NCBI RefSeq assembly: GCF_024169925.1
Contig: NZ_JALJXF010000001.1
Location: 936,001-1,000,000, forward strand
Origin: Methylorubrum extorquens
Lineage (GTDB): Bacteria > Pseudomonadota > Alphaproteobacteria > Rhizobiales > Beijerinckiaceae
Length of the DNA stretch: 64,000 nucleotides
Reading direction: 5' to 3'
Numbering within the stretch: position 1 is the first letter of the stretch; each line of letters begins with the position of its first letter. The notes under the pieces were generated by a model. It had not been told where the DNA came from. It did not search any database and saw only the letters and a list, made by a program, of their open reading frames with translations. This document shows positions 55,886 through 63,888 of this stretch, piece by piece. The position numbers and the translations under genes are program-made.

Positions 55886-56641
55886 TTTCACACCTGGACC
55901 GAGGAAGAAGTCGCGCGCTTCGAGGCGCATTGGCCCGTCGGCACCCGCGAGCGCCTTGCGCTCGACATCCTGCTCTACACGGGGCTGCGCCGGGGCGACG
56001 CGGCGCGTCTCGGCCGACCGCATGTCCGCAACGGCGTTGTCCGCATTCTTACGGAAAAGACCAGCCAGGAGGTAACGATTCGTATCCTGCCGCCGCTGGC
56101 TGCTTCGATTGCCGCGAGCCCGACGGGGGATCTGACCTTCATCGCGGGCGAACGTGGCCGGCCGATGACCAAGGAGAGCTTCGGCAAATGGTTCAGGGAC
56201 GCGTGCGTCGCTGCCGGCGCGCCGGGCCAAGCGCACGGCCTGCGCAAGGCGGGGGCACGCCGCGCGGCCGAGAGCGGGGCGGCGGAAGCCGAATTGAACG
56301 CATGGTTCGGGTGGGCGGACGGCAGCCGGGAGAGCGCGACTTATGTGCGCGGCGCCAACCGGGCGAATCTCGCGGAGCGGATCGCCGGGCGCTGGAACGA
56401 GGACGCTATCACCGCACATTCCGACCCAATGTGGGGCTCGGAGCTAAAAGTGCAACATTCTCAAGATTTAAGAAGGTTGTTGGCTCCCCGAGCAGGACTC
56501 GAACCTGCGACAAAGCGATTAACAGTCGGGGTGATGCCATTGATTTCATTGGACGACGTTACCGCGGGGGAGGGCTTTCGCTCTGACGAAACCTGCCCCG
56601 CGGTGACCCATTGCCTCGCTTCCCTAAGGAGGGCGGGATAG
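55886..56641 (+). pseudogene. Tyrosine integrase, N-terminally truncated
   Basis: FHTWTEEEVARFEAHWPVGT, LLYTGLRRGDAARLGRPHVR (catalytic Arg), VRILTEKTSQEVTIRILPPL (Lys region), GQAHGLRKAGARRAAESGAA (HxLR) and WADGSRESATYVRGANRANL (Tyr) make up the catalytic domain of a phage-type integrase. The N-terminal arm-binding domain is lost at the IS3 junction. Its 3' end reads into the tRNA-Asn fragment, as usual for tRNA-associated integrases. Confidence 0.85.
56481..56528 (-). other. tRNA-Asn 3' fragment, probable attachment site
   Basis: On the minus strand CGACTGTTAATCGCTTTGTC, GCAGGTTCGAGTCCTGC and TCGGGGAGCCA is the 3' part of a tRNA-Asn: anticodon loop CTGTTAA with GTT, T arm GGTTCGAGTCC and the acceptor end with encoded CCA. 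The anticodon stem pairs for three bases and then fails, so the 5' half is absent. This is a typical integrase crossover region. Confidence 0.85.
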
Positions 56642-56650
56642 GGTCGGAAA

Positions 56651-56917
56651 ATGGCTGATCCCAACCCCACCGTCGGCGAACTCTTCAAGGCCAAGGCCGT
56701 CACCGACGACCAAGTCAGCGTCGCGGTCGCGGCCTACTTCGCGAACCCCGATGCCAGCGCGTACCCGATCGCGGACGGCTACAGCCTCGACCTCGCTGCG
56801 GCTGTCGCTGGCCATAGCTGGGCGAGCCAAGTCGTCGCCAACCCTGAGAGTAGCCCCGGCTTGAAGCGTGCCGCCACCCGCACCGCTATCCTGCTGGCGC
56901 GGGCTAGCAAGAAATGA
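56651..56917 (+). CDS. Tandem 88-residue paralogue, first copy
   Basis: 88 residues: ADPNPTVGELFKAKAVTDDQ, VSVAVAAYFANPDASAYPIA, DGYSLDLAAAVAGHSWASQV, then SSPGLKRAATRTAILLARAS. Similar over the full length to the next gene (shared AY..NPD..AYPIA.GYS.DL.AAV..H.W, LKR, TAILLAR). Probably a small helical protein. No family recognised. Immediately beyond the attachment site. Confidence 0.7.
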   Translation: MADPNPTVGELFKAKAVTDDQVSVAVAAYFANPDASAYPIADGYSLDLAAAVAGHSWASQVVANPESSPGLKRAATRTAILLARASKK

Positions 56918-56996
56918 ACACTGATCGTCTCACGGGTGGAACTCGACTGGCCTGGACGTCTTAGGTGCTGGCGCATCTCTCCAGGCCGATCGAACC

Positions 56997-57263
56997 ATGA
57001 ACATTGATCTGCCTACAGTTGATACGCTGCGCAAACACAGGATTGTTCTCGCAGAACAGATAAATAGCGCGGTTGAGGCCTACTTAGATAACCCAGACAT
57101 TACCGCGTATCCCATCGCTACAGGTTACAGCATCGACCTCAAAGCAGCTGTCAGAAACCACGAATGGATCTGGAAGATCGCTCGTGATCCTGCCGCAAGC
57201 GCGAGGTTGAAGCGGGGCACAATTTGGACCGCGATCCTGCTGGCACGGGTGCAAAAGGCGTAA
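56997..57263 (+). CDS. Tandem 88-residue paralogue, second copy
   Basis: 88 residues: MNIDLPTVDTLRKHRIVLAE, QINSAVEAYLDNPDITAYPI, ATGYSIDLKAAVRNHEWIWK, then LKRGTIWTAILLARVQKA. Paralogue of the preceding gene, 79 bases downstream. Its DNA is notably richer in A and T than copy one, so the pair diverged by separate histories or one was acquired separately. Confidence 0.7.
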   Translation: MNIDLPTVDTLRKHRIVLAEQINSAVEAYLDNPDITAYPIATGYSIDLKAAVRNHEWIWKIARDPAASARLKRGTIWTAILLARVQKA

Positions 57264-57337
57264 GCCCGATCGGCCGGTAAGCTTGAGGCAACCGGACACC
57301 CCTATGCCGTCGGCCCCGCCATCAGCCGGCAGTCGTA

Positions 57338-57733
57338 ATGCTCCTTCCCGAACTCGCGCCCGATCATCTGCCGCCTGAGGCGGCCGAGTGGCGGAAAGCC
57401 TTCGGCGCCCTGCGCCCTACCTCCTCGCCGTGCCGCTACCTGAACCCCACTGTCTGGACGAACATTCACGAGGCCTGCACCGACTTCATCGAGCGTTTCG
57501 GCGCCGACGCCGTGCGCCTCGGCTGGACGGCACCGCAGCTCTTCGGCGTCCATCCCCAGCACGGAACGTTGCGCGTGGATTGGTGCGGGGTGATGGTGAC
57601 GGGAGGGCACAAGGCGATCGGCATCGAGCCAAATCGGGTCTTGTTCGGCAACGTGAGCGGCTACCGGGATACACCCGGTGCGCCGGTCGGGATCCCGATC
57701 TGGGAGTTTGCGGCCCGTCGCGAAGGGAAGTAA
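57338..57733 (+). CDS. Hypothetical accessory protein
   Basis: 131 residues (MLLPELAPDHLPPEAAEWRK). Features FIERFGADAVRLGWTAPQLF, GVHPQHGTLRVDWCGVMVTG and VLFGNVSGYRDTPGAPVGIP. I believe related proteins recur in alphaproteobacterial islands and phage-like regions, but no function can be named. Confidence 0.65.
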   Translation: MLLPELAPDHLPPEAAEWRKAFGALRPTSSPCRYLNPTVWTNIHEACTDFIERFGADAVRLGWTAPQLFGVHPQHGTLRVDWCGVMVTGGHKAIGIEPNRVLFGNVSGYRDTPGAPVGIPIWEFAARREGK

Positions 57734-57830
57734 CCGAAGCCTTTGGCGACGCGCTAGCCGCGCTCCTCGCGCACAGTTCGATGCGCGCTGCAGCACCTCA
57801 GCGCCCACGCCAGCGTCCCCACATTTGTAA

Positions 57831-58025
57831 ATGAATTATATGTTCAAAATGCCAATGCTGCGCCCTGTACCATGCTGCAGGGCGGGTGTTGTGGTCGGGC
57901 TGTTGCTAATGGTCGCGTTCGCATCGGACGCAACGATGATGGCTTCGAGCGATCGACATGCCAGTCTCGTATGGGCAGGTCTCGCCGCGATTGGCATTGC
58001 AGTTTTCACGCTGGGCTTCGAGTAA
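57831..58025 (+). CDS. Small membrane protein
   Basis: 64 residues with two hydrophobic segments (VVVGLLLMVAFASDATMMAS and LVWAGLAAIGIAVFTLGFE). The ATG at 57831 has no clear ribosome binding site. Plausible two-helix inner membrane peptide; function unknown. Confidence 0.4.
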   Translation: MNYMFKMPMLRPVPCCRAGVVVGLLLMVAFASDATMMASSDRHASLVWAGLAAIGIAVFTLGFE

Positions 58026-58099
58026 TGGGTGCTGCGCGTTTGCCCCGCATCATCGGCCGCGGTGATGCCATCTCCGCCATCAGTCAGGAAACACCCTGA

Positions 58100-59431
58100 T
58101 CAGGCTTGCGCTACCGGAAGCTCCTCGACCTGTGTCGTGTAGCGCGGCGTGCGCATCTCGAACTTCGTCGTCCAGGCCCGCCGCTGCTGCGCCAACCCGG
58201 CCCGTGCCGGCACAACGGTGCCGCGGCCGAAACGGGCGTTGCAGGCGTCCATCGCGCCCATGAGCCGTGTCGAGCGCTCACGATCGAGCCGGCCGATCAG
58301 CGCCCGTTGCGAGGCGGCGAGCGGCACGAGATCGACGGTCACCACGCCCGCCTTCGAGTAGCGCCAGGGCGGGCTGCCCTGCTCGCGCCAAGTGCGGGCC
58401 ACGCCGTGCAGCGCCGCGGGGATCAGCGCCAGCGTGTCGTTGGTCGCCTCCGGCAGCGTCACCACCGTCGAGACCGAGCGCATGGGTTCGCCGCGGTCGT
58501 GCTCGCTCGTGTGATAGAAGACCGTGATGTGGTCGGTGCCGAGGCCTTCGCGCCGCAGCTTTTCGCCGAGCCGTGTCGCATGGGCGGCCACCGCCTGCTC
58601 CAATTCGGCCCGCTCCGTCACCCGGCCTGAGAACGAGCGGGTTACGGCGCAGCCCTTCCGCCGGGCCGGCACCAGTTCGAGCCCGAGGCAGGACACGCCG
58701 CGCAACTCGTGGATCATGCGCTCGCCGACCACGGTCAGAGCCTTGCGCACCGGCCGCGGGTCGATGTCGCGCAGGTCCGCTACGGTGTCGATGCCCATCG
58801 CCTCGAGCTTCGGCAGCGAGGCGCGACCGACGCCCCACAGCTCGCCGACATGGATCCGGCAGAGCCAGTGATCGTAGGCCGTCGGCTCGGTCAGATCGCA
58901 TACCCCGTCGAGTTCGGGCACCGTCTTGGCGATGTGGTTGGCGAGCTTGGCGAGCGTCTTGGTCGGGCCGATGCCGACGCAGGTTGGGATGCCGGTCCAG
59001 GCTCGCACGGTGGCGCGGATATCGCGGGCGAGCGCAACGCGATCCCGGCGGACGAAGCCTGTCAGGTCGAGGAAGCTCTCGTCGATCGAGTAGACCTCCA
59101 CGTCGGGCGTGGCGTCGCGGTAGATCGCGTTGATGCGCGCTGACATGTCTCCGTAGAGGGTATAATTTGACGAGAACACGCGCACGCCCTGCGTCTCGCA
59201 GAGCTGACGGATCATGAAGTAGGGCGCGCCCATCTTGATCCCGAGCGCTTTGGCCTCGGCGGTGCGGGCTATCGCACATCCATCATTATTGCTCAGCACG
59301 ATCACCGGCACGCGGGCGAGCTTGGCGTCGAACACGCGCTCGCACGAGCAGTAGAAGCTGTTGCCGTCGATGAGGGCGAGGGCTCGCCCGCCGCCGATCC
59401 GATCCCGCAGGCGCGCCTCGGCGCCGCTCAT
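58100..59431 (-). CDS. umuC: DNA polymerase V catalytic subunit
   Basis: 443 residues from the ATG at 59431, overlapping the umuD stop (ATGA). Y-family polymerase: [20 protein letters not shown] (first acidic site), [36 protein letters not shown] (second acidic site), [18 protein letters not shown] (helix-hairpin-helix area), and the UmuC C-terminal part ([14 protein letters not shown]). Error-prone replication past lesions as UmuD'2C. With dinB at 32281 the window has two Y-family polymerases. Confidence 0.95.
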   Translation of the reverse strand: MSGAEARLRDRIGGGRALALIDGNSFYCSCERVFDAKLARVPVIVLSNNDGCAIARTAEAKALGIKMGAPYFMIRQLCETQGVRVFSSNYTLYGDMSARINAIYRDATPDVEVYSIDESFLDLTGFVRRDRVALARDIRATVRAWTGIPTCVGIGPTKTLAKLANHIAKTVPELDGVCDLTEPTAYDHWLCRIHVGELWGVGRASLPKLEAMGIDTVADLRDIDPRPVRKALTVVGERMIHELRGVSCLGLELVPARRKGCAVTRSFSGRVTERAELEQAVAAHATRLGEKLRREGLGTDHITVFYHTSEHDRGEPMRSVSTVVTLPEATNDTLALIPAALHGVARTWREQGSPPWRYSKAGVVTVDLVPLAASQRALIGRLDRERSTRLMGAMDACNARFGRGTVVPARAGLAQQRRAWTTKFEMRTPRYTTQVEELPVAQA

Positions 59432-59883
59432 CGACCCTGTCCAGCGCGCGCGACGTGCCAGCGGATGGTGAAGCGCACCACGCCCCAGACATCGACTTCG
59501 GCCAGTTCCTCCAGCGCGTAGACCGGCAGGTCGGCGTTGTCGAAGGAGAGCCGAGCCGTGTTGCCCTCGACCACCATGCGCTTGATCGACATCTCGCCAT
59601 CGACAGCCGCTACGACGACGCTGCCGTGCGCGGGCTTGAGGCTGCGATCGACGCAGGCGAGATCCCCATCGAAGATCCCGGCATCGCGCATCGAATCGCC
59701 CGCGATGCGCCAAAGGAAGGTGGCGGGCGGGTTCGGTACGAGCCAGCGCGGCAACTCCAGGGCGTTCTCGACGAAGTCGTCGGCCGGCGACGGGAAGCCC
59801 GCGCAAAGCGACGGCCCCATCAGCGGTACGCGAACGGTGGAGAAGCCTTGGTCCGGTAGTTCGTTGACCCGAAACAGGCTCAC
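59428..59883 (-). CDS. umuD: DNA polymerase V protease subunit
   Basis: 151 residues from a GTG at 59883 ([14 protein letters not shown]). S24 LexA-like self-cleaving protease: cleavage region [13 protein letters not shown], catalytic Ser in [15 protein letters not shown] and Lys in [18 protein letters not shown]. Under SOS, RecA helps it cut to UmuD', which activates UmuC. The gene starts 21 bases from a LexA-type box shared with the divergent 84-residue gene. Confidence 0.93.
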   Translation of the reverse strand: MSLFRVNELPDQGFSTVRVPLMGPSLCAGFPSPADDFVENALELPRWLVPNPPATFLWRIAGDSMRDAGIFDGDLACVDRSLKPAHGSVVVAAVDGEMSIKRMVVEGNTARLSFDNADLPVYALEELAEVDVWGVVRFTIRWHVARAGQGR

Positions 59884-59904
59884 GCCGTGCCCTCTCCCGT
59901 GATA

Positions 59905-59919
59905 GAACGAAAAGAGAAC
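59905..59919. promoter_or_regulatory. LexA-type SOS box, locus C
   Basis: GAAC-GAAAAGA-GAAC between divergent umuDC and the 84-residue gene. Its position, 21 bases from the umuD start, suggests it overlaps the umuD promoter. Confidence 0.9.
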
Positions 59920-60022
59920 AAGCAGCCCGACGGTTCCGGGTCAACGTGAGCATAAACGTGACCGTGCCGCCCTGTGGAAAACGTGGACAACGCCCGATCG
60001 GGGCTTGGTGAGGGTATCAGCG

Positions 60023-60277
60023 ATGACGATGCGGACGACCTTCCTGGTGCAGACCTTCGTGCTGAAGCGGAAGCGGCTCATCCCCGGCGATAGGCAGGTC
60101 TCAACGACGAGCAGTGCGGCGCTGAAGCGAGCCGAGGCGATGGCAGCACGGATGCCAGGGACGGCCGCCCTGCAGATCGTGGCCGATGACGAGACGGGCG
60201 AATTAGAGAGCGCCACGATCCTCGGCCAGTACGGCGAGGTGCCAGATGATTTTGCTGAGAGCCTGCAGGCGGCTTGA
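60023..60277 (+). CDS. SOS-linked small protein, copy C
   Basis: 84 residues from the ATG at 60023 (MTMRTTFLVQTFVLKRKRLI), the best-placed member of the three-copy family: divergent from an intact umuDC across a perfect LexA-type box. The rest reads PGDRQVSTTSSAALKRAEAM, PGTAALQIVADDETGELES and DDFAESLQAA. No catalytic motif is visible; the basic first strand and acidic DDETGE loop are conserved in all copies. Cytoplasmic, function unknown, presumably SOS-induced. Confidence 0.85.
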   Translation: MTMRTTFLVQTFVLKRKRLIPGDRQVSTTSSAALKRAEAMAARMPGTAALQIVADDETGELESATILGQYGEVPDDFAESLQAA

Positions 60278-60291
60278 CCGTGGGGGTGAGC

Positions 60292-60573
60292 ATGGGCCTT
60301 CCGACCCATCCCTACTTGCTCCTGGCCCTGCCTGACGACCCGCCATCGCGCGAGGTAGTCAGGTTGAGCGTGGGCGAGTCCGACGGTCAGATCGAGATCG
60401 GCGGCACGGATCATCCTGAGTCCTTCGATCTCCGGACGCTCATCTGCGCACCGATCAAGGGGCAGACGACCATGGGCAAGGTGCTGGCGCTTCCACCACG
60501 GCACCCGCTCTGGCGCGAGGCACGCAGGCTGACGGGTGTGTGGGCTGAGTTCGATGCGAGCTCGGAAGCCTGA
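60292..60573 (+). CDS. Hypothetical protein behind SOS-linked copy C
   Basis: 93 residues from the ATG at 60292; TTG or GTG starts at 60274 to 60286 would overlap the preceding stop and couple the two. MGLPTHPYLLLALPDDPPSR, then EVVRLSVGESDGQIEIGGTD and LALPPRHPLWREARRLTGVW. Unrecognised; the gene behind copy A is unrelated. Confidence 0.55.
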   Translation: MGLPTHPYLLLALPDDPPSREVVRLSVGESDGQIEIGGTDHPESFDLRTLICAPIKGQTTMGKVLALPPRHPLWREARRLTGVWAEFDASSEA

Positions 60574-60654
60574 CGGCGGCGAATGGTTCGCACCACCGCC
60601 ACGGCATCTGGACTACTTCAGCGTGCGTGCGCATCCTCTCGAAAACAGGAGGAA

Positions 60655-60900
60655 ATGCCCGTGATTCGGACTGCTATCCTGGCGCTGTTCGGCGCCGGTG
60701 CACTCATGCTTGTCGACCTGTCTCAGGCGCCTTCCGCGAGCGCGACGCCTGGCATGGTCCGAGCCGACGGCTGCCATGGACGTCCACGCCACTGCCACAG
60801 CCGCGGCGATCTTCGCCCCAACACAAGAGGAAGACTCTATGTCCCGGGTGCGTTTGACGGCGGTCGCGGCCATCATCACCGTCGCGGTCGGCGCCGGTAG
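60655..60900 (+). CDS. Small secreted His/Arg-rich protein
   Basis: 81 residues from the ATG at 60655 with AGGAGG just before it. Signal peptide MPVIRTAILALFGAGALMLV followed by DGCHGRPRHCHSRGDLRPNT and a basic His/Arg tail. The CHG-CHS spacing resembles small YHYH/Excalibur-type metal-binding proteins. It overlaps the thermonuclease gene by 62 bases in another frame. Confidence 0.6.
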   Translation: MPVIRTAILALFGAGALMLVDLSQAPSASATPGMVRADGCHGRPRHCHSRGDLRPNTRGRLYVPGAFDGGRGHHHRRGRRR

Positions 60901-61570
60901 CGCTCGCGCCGAGACCGTTACAGGCCGCGCCTCCGTCATCGATGGCGATACGATCGAAATCCGGAACGAGCGGTTCCGCCTGCAGGGCGTCGATACGCCA
61001 GAGAGCGCTCAGATGTGCGGCGACGCGGCCGGCAAGGACTATCCCTGCGGCCGGACGGCGGCGCTCGCCCTCTCCGACAAGATCGGTCAGAGCAACGTTG
61101 CCTGCGAGCCGATTGAGAAAGACCGGTACGGGCGCACCGTTGCGGTCTGCCGCCTCGGCGCGCTCGACCTCAACGGCTGGCTGGTCGAGGAAGGGCTCGG
61201 CATGGCCTACCGGCGCTACTCCACCGCCTATGTTGCGCAGGAGGATGCGGCCAAGCGGGCAAAGCGCGGGATTTGGGCCGGCCAGTTCACTCCGCCATGG
61301 GATTGGCGGAAGGGCGAGCGGGTGCAAGGTGTGGGCATGGCGGCGTCTGGCGGCCCGGACGGACCGATCCCCGCTCCGAAGACGCCGCCGGCCGCAGCGG
61401 TGAGTGCCTGCGCCATCAAGGGCAACATCTCGCGCAAGGGTGATCGGATTTATCACCTGCCCGGCACACGCGACTACGAGCGCACGCAGATCGACGAAGC
61501 CTCGGGCGAGCGCATGTTCTGCTCGGAGGATGAGGCGAAGGCGGCCGGTTGGCGGGCACCGCGAGGCTGA
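60839..61570 (+). CDS. Secreted thermonuclease (SNase) family protein
   Basis: 243 residues from the ATG at 60839 (AGAGGAAGA upstream) with a signal peptide (LTAVAAIITVAVGAGSARA). Staphylococcal-nuclease fold: VIDGDTIEIRNERFRLQGVD, TPE and EKDRYGRTVAVC, giving the Arg-Glu-Arg active site and Asp calcium ligands. After a Pro/Ala linker a C-terminal module (ACAIKGNISRKGDRIYHLPG, ERMFCSEDEAKAAGWR) follows, as in several nuclease homologues. Probably a periplasmic or exported DNase/RNase. Confidence 0.88.
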   Translation: MSRVRLTAVAAIITVAVGAGSARAETVTGRASVIDGDTIEIRNERFRLQGVDTPESAQMCGDAAGKDYPCGRTAALALSDKIGQSNVACEPIEKDRYGRTVAVCRLGALDLNGWLVEEGLGMAYRRYSTAYVAQEDAAKRAKRGIWAGQFTPPWDWRKGERVQGVGMAASGGPDGPIPAPKTPPAAAVSACAIKGNISRKGDRIYHLPGTRDYERTQIDEASGERMFCSEDEAKAAGWRAPRG

Positions 61571-61645
61571 CGATCGCACGGCCGAGGTGCGGAAGCGGAT
61601 GCTCGCAGCGGCGCGTGACAGGTCGAATTTGCTTAGGGGAGCACA

Positions 61646-62248
61646 ATGAACGCGAATGGGTATGAAGCTGCAGCGACCGCACTGAGACGGGCCGAAGAGG
61701 GCTTCGTGCGGCTCAAAGGCTCGAAGAGTATCGCCGAGCTAAAGGATGCCTGGTCGGACTTCTTAGTACAATACAACAGAATTTTTACAAAACTCGAACA
61801 GGCAAGCAAGACAGGTGGCAGCTCTCCTTGGTACGGGAGGATCAAGCATGAGCGTAAAAAATCAGTATGCCTAGCTTATCTTCTGCATGCTCGTAATATT
61901 GATGAGCACGGCATAGTGCCAATCTATGAAGAAGCAAATGCTGATATGCGAATTGGTGCCCCTACAGACGACCTGAGCAACGTCAGCATCACTATTATCG
62001 GCGGAGTGATTACTTGGAGTTCTGGTGGGGACGGGAAGCCGCTGAGCGTAGTTCGGCGTCCAGCGCGGATTGAGCTTAGGTCGGTAATTGATAGAGGCGA
62101 GGAATATGCTGCGCCGATCAACCCCAACTCGAAGTTCAGAGATAATTATAGCCCGGTTGAGGCCGCTGAAATTGGGCTGAACTTTGCAAGGAAAGTCGTA
62201 TCAGAGGCGAAGGAAAGGGTGGCGCCTGACGAGGCTCCAAGGCCCTGA
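61646..62248 (+). CDS. Hypothetical protein with HEPN-like motif
   Basis: 200 residues (MNANGYEAAATALRRAEEGF), richer in A and T than its neighbours. A helical N-terminal half ends in LLHARNIDEHGIVPIYEEA; R83-N-I-D-E-H88 fits the R-x4-6-H HEPN ribonuclease pattern, and the upstream helices (ELKDAWSDFLVQYNRIFTKL) fit a HEPN bundle. The C-terminal half looks beta-rich (VSITIIGGVITWSSGGDGKP). HEPN proteins act in toxin and phage-defence systems. No antitoxin is adjacent, so this is tentative. Confidence 0.6.
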   Translation: MNANGYEAAATALRRAEEGFVRLKGSKSIAELKDAWSDFLVQYNRIFTKLEQASKTGGSSPWYGRIKHERKKSVCLAYLLHARNIDEHGIVPIYEEANADMRIGAPTDDLSNVSITIIGGVITWSSGGDGKPLSVVRRPARIELRSVIDRGEEYAAPINPNSKFRDNYSPVEAAEIGLNFARKVVSEAKERVAPDEAPRP

Positions 62249-62469
62249 TCCGTTGAGCCAAGTTCGCCGTCCGCCATCGGTTGCTGGTTTAAGGCAGCGT
62301 CCGCTTGATCGGTCGCCCCATTTCCGGGCAGGTGTGCGTACGAAAAACCCCGCCGCGGCGAGCCGGGCAGGGCAAGGTGGGTATCGAGATGGAAGGACCC
62401 GCTGGAGGGCGGGCATGAGGCAGACGGGCTGCGGTGGGCGGATAGTCCAGCTCAACGCTCCCAGGCCGA

Positions 62470-62718
62470 TCACTCCTTCATGATCGCCTCTACGTTCACC
62501 AGCGTGCCCCGCGCCGTCTCCGCGCGCTCGTGCGAGGCCGAGTCGAAGCCCCATGCTTCGTGCACCTCAATCCCTCCGTGGGTCGGATAAGCCGGATCGG
62601 CCGCGGGCCCTTCATCGCGGATGGTTTCGAGACCGCCGATCGCCTCGGCGAGGGCGCGCTCATATCGATCAGTCGGGAGATCGCTTTCCACGTTCGCTGT
62701 CGGATTGGTGCTGACCAT
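62470..62718 (-). CDS. Small hypothetical protein in the duplicated segment
   Basis: 82 residues from the ATG at 62718: MVSTNPTANVESDLPTDRYE, ALAEAIGGLETIRDEGPAAD, PAYPTHGGIEVHEAWGFDSA and RAETARGTLVNVEAIMKE. Acidic, mainly helical. The paralogue at 51298 is frameshifted. Function unknown; conservation of both gene and leader in the duplication suggests selection at some time. Confidence 0.65.
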   Translation of the reverse strand: MVSTNPTANVESDLPTDRYERALAEAIGGLETIRDEGPAADPAYPTHGGIEVHEAWGFDSASHERAETARGTLVNVEAIMKE

Positions 62719-62895
62719 ACTGCGCCTCTACCGGCGGGGATTCGCCGAGGGGACGAGACTGCATAATCAATTATATGTTGCATAGCGTCTAACAGCACAT
62801 CCTGTTTCGATGTGCCGGGACTGTCTGGCCGCCCGGCGCCTTTCGCCCCGGCGGCGGTCCGCCGATCCCAAGCGTCCCCGTGCGCCAAGCGCACG

Positions 62896-62925
62896 AAAAA
62901 CCCCGCGCGGCGGGTGCCGGCGGGG
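62896..62925 (-). terminator. Intrinsic terminator after the 63 kb membrane-protein pair
   Basis: Minus strand CCCCGCCGGCACCCGCCGCG and CGGGG, then TTTTT, 25 bases after the stop at 62950. Confidence 0.75.
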
Positions 62926-62949
62926 CTGATATGGGCGCCGAATTTGGGG

Positions 62950-63480
62950 CTATGCGGCTACGAGATCAGGAGGCAACGAATGGTCTGAGCGAGTGACTTC
63001 TCGGGCTGCCACCGATGCAAGATCCGTGACCTGAGCCTGCCCTTTGTAGAGGCGGGCCATCGCACCGCGCGCACGTTCGCCAGACCGTAAATCTGCGTAG
63101 CTGGTGGCCATTATGGCCGCGAACAACGTCTCTGAGACCAGTTGGGCCAGAGCGTCGTCGCCCTCGTAGAACGGCGTCCCATCGGAGTTCAGCGCCGTTG
63201 ATTGAGATGGGCGGTCAGGCGAGGTGAAGACCTTGTAGAGCAGCAGCGTGGAGCTTCGATCAAGCATGGCCGCATTGAGCCCGGCCAAGGTCTCCAAGAA
63301 CGACTGAGGCACGCGATCATCGTCCATCAGAAGGCGCGAGCCCCGAGCGAAGCGCCCGACCCAATGCTCTTGCTGGCGAAGTCGATCGAGGTCCGCACAC
63401 GCGAACGCGTGCCACTTGCCAACGGCAAGAGCCGCGGCGGCGGCTGTGACAATAATCAAGAGTGCGAGTTGCAAGCTCAT
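62950..63480 (-). CDS. Hypothetical membrane-anchored protein
   Basis: 176 residues. One N-terminal membrane helix (LALLIIVTAAAAALAVGKW) and a helical soluble part (DLDRLRQQEHWVGRFARGSR, SFLETLAGLNAAMLD). The start overlaps the end of the upstream membrane-protein gene by four bases (ATGA), so the pair is coupled. No family recognised; perhaps a phage- or plasmid-borne pair. Confidence 0.65.
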   Translation of the reverse strand: MSLQLALLIIVTAAAAALAVGKWHAFACADLDRLRQQEHWVGRFARGSRLLMDDDRVPQSFLETLAGLNAAMLDRSSTLLLYKVFTSPDRPSQSTALNSDGTPFYEGDDALAQLVSETLFAAIMATSYADLRSGERARGAMARLYKGQAQVTDLASVAAREVTRSDHSLPPDLVAA

Positions 63481-63818
63481 GGGTTCAAGTCCTGCCGTGC
63501 CTCCAACCGTCTAACCCCTTGGTTCTGGAACTCTAACGCAAGGCGGTCACGTTCCCGCGCCGTTTCGTCTTTGATGCGGCGGCTTTCCCGCCGGTGTTCC
63601 AAGATCGTACTCAAGACTCCATTCAACGCGCTCACGAATTCGGGCCCGCGGGTTGCGAGCCCTATTGCAGCGCCGATAGCCAGAACGAGAATGACAGCAC
63701 CGCCCAGGCCGATCTTAAGCGCAACATCCGCCCAGGCTCCCGCGTCAATCCCCGTCATTCTCGCCACGCTACTCATCAACCCATTGCGAAAATATGGCAG
63801 AACCGGGGCAAATTCCAT
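63477..63818 (-). CDS. Hypothetical membrane protein with coiled coil
   Basis: 113 residues; the ATG at 63818 or an internal one at 63776 may start it. A membrane helix (IGLGGAVILVLAIGAAIGLA) is followed by a charged coiled coil (HRRESRRIKDETARERDRLA, LEFQNQGVRRLEARQDL). First gene of the pair with 62950. Confidence 0.6.
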   Translation of the reverse strand: MEFAPVLPYFRNGLMSSVARMTGIDAGAWADVALKIGLGGAVILVLAIGAAIGLATRGPEFVSALNGVLSTILEHRRESRRIKDETARERDRLALEFQNQGVRRLEARQDLNP

Positions 63819-63888
63819 AGGACAAAAGAGTTGGGCGCTAAGTCGCTGAGAAGAAGACGAAACTCGGCGCTCCTTTTCGTCCTCGCAC

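Larger units (their letters stand above)
62338..62927 (-). repeat. 0.6 kb inverted duplication, copy 2
   Basis: Counterpart of 51088 to 51675 in opposite orientation. This copy keeps the small gene intact and retains terminator-like hairpins with T5 at both ends. Confidence 0.85.

Noticed and set aside
59428..59431. umuD and umuC overlap as a possible frameshift fusion
   Set aside because: The four-base ATGA overlap is normal translational coupling; both genes have full-length, intact domains.
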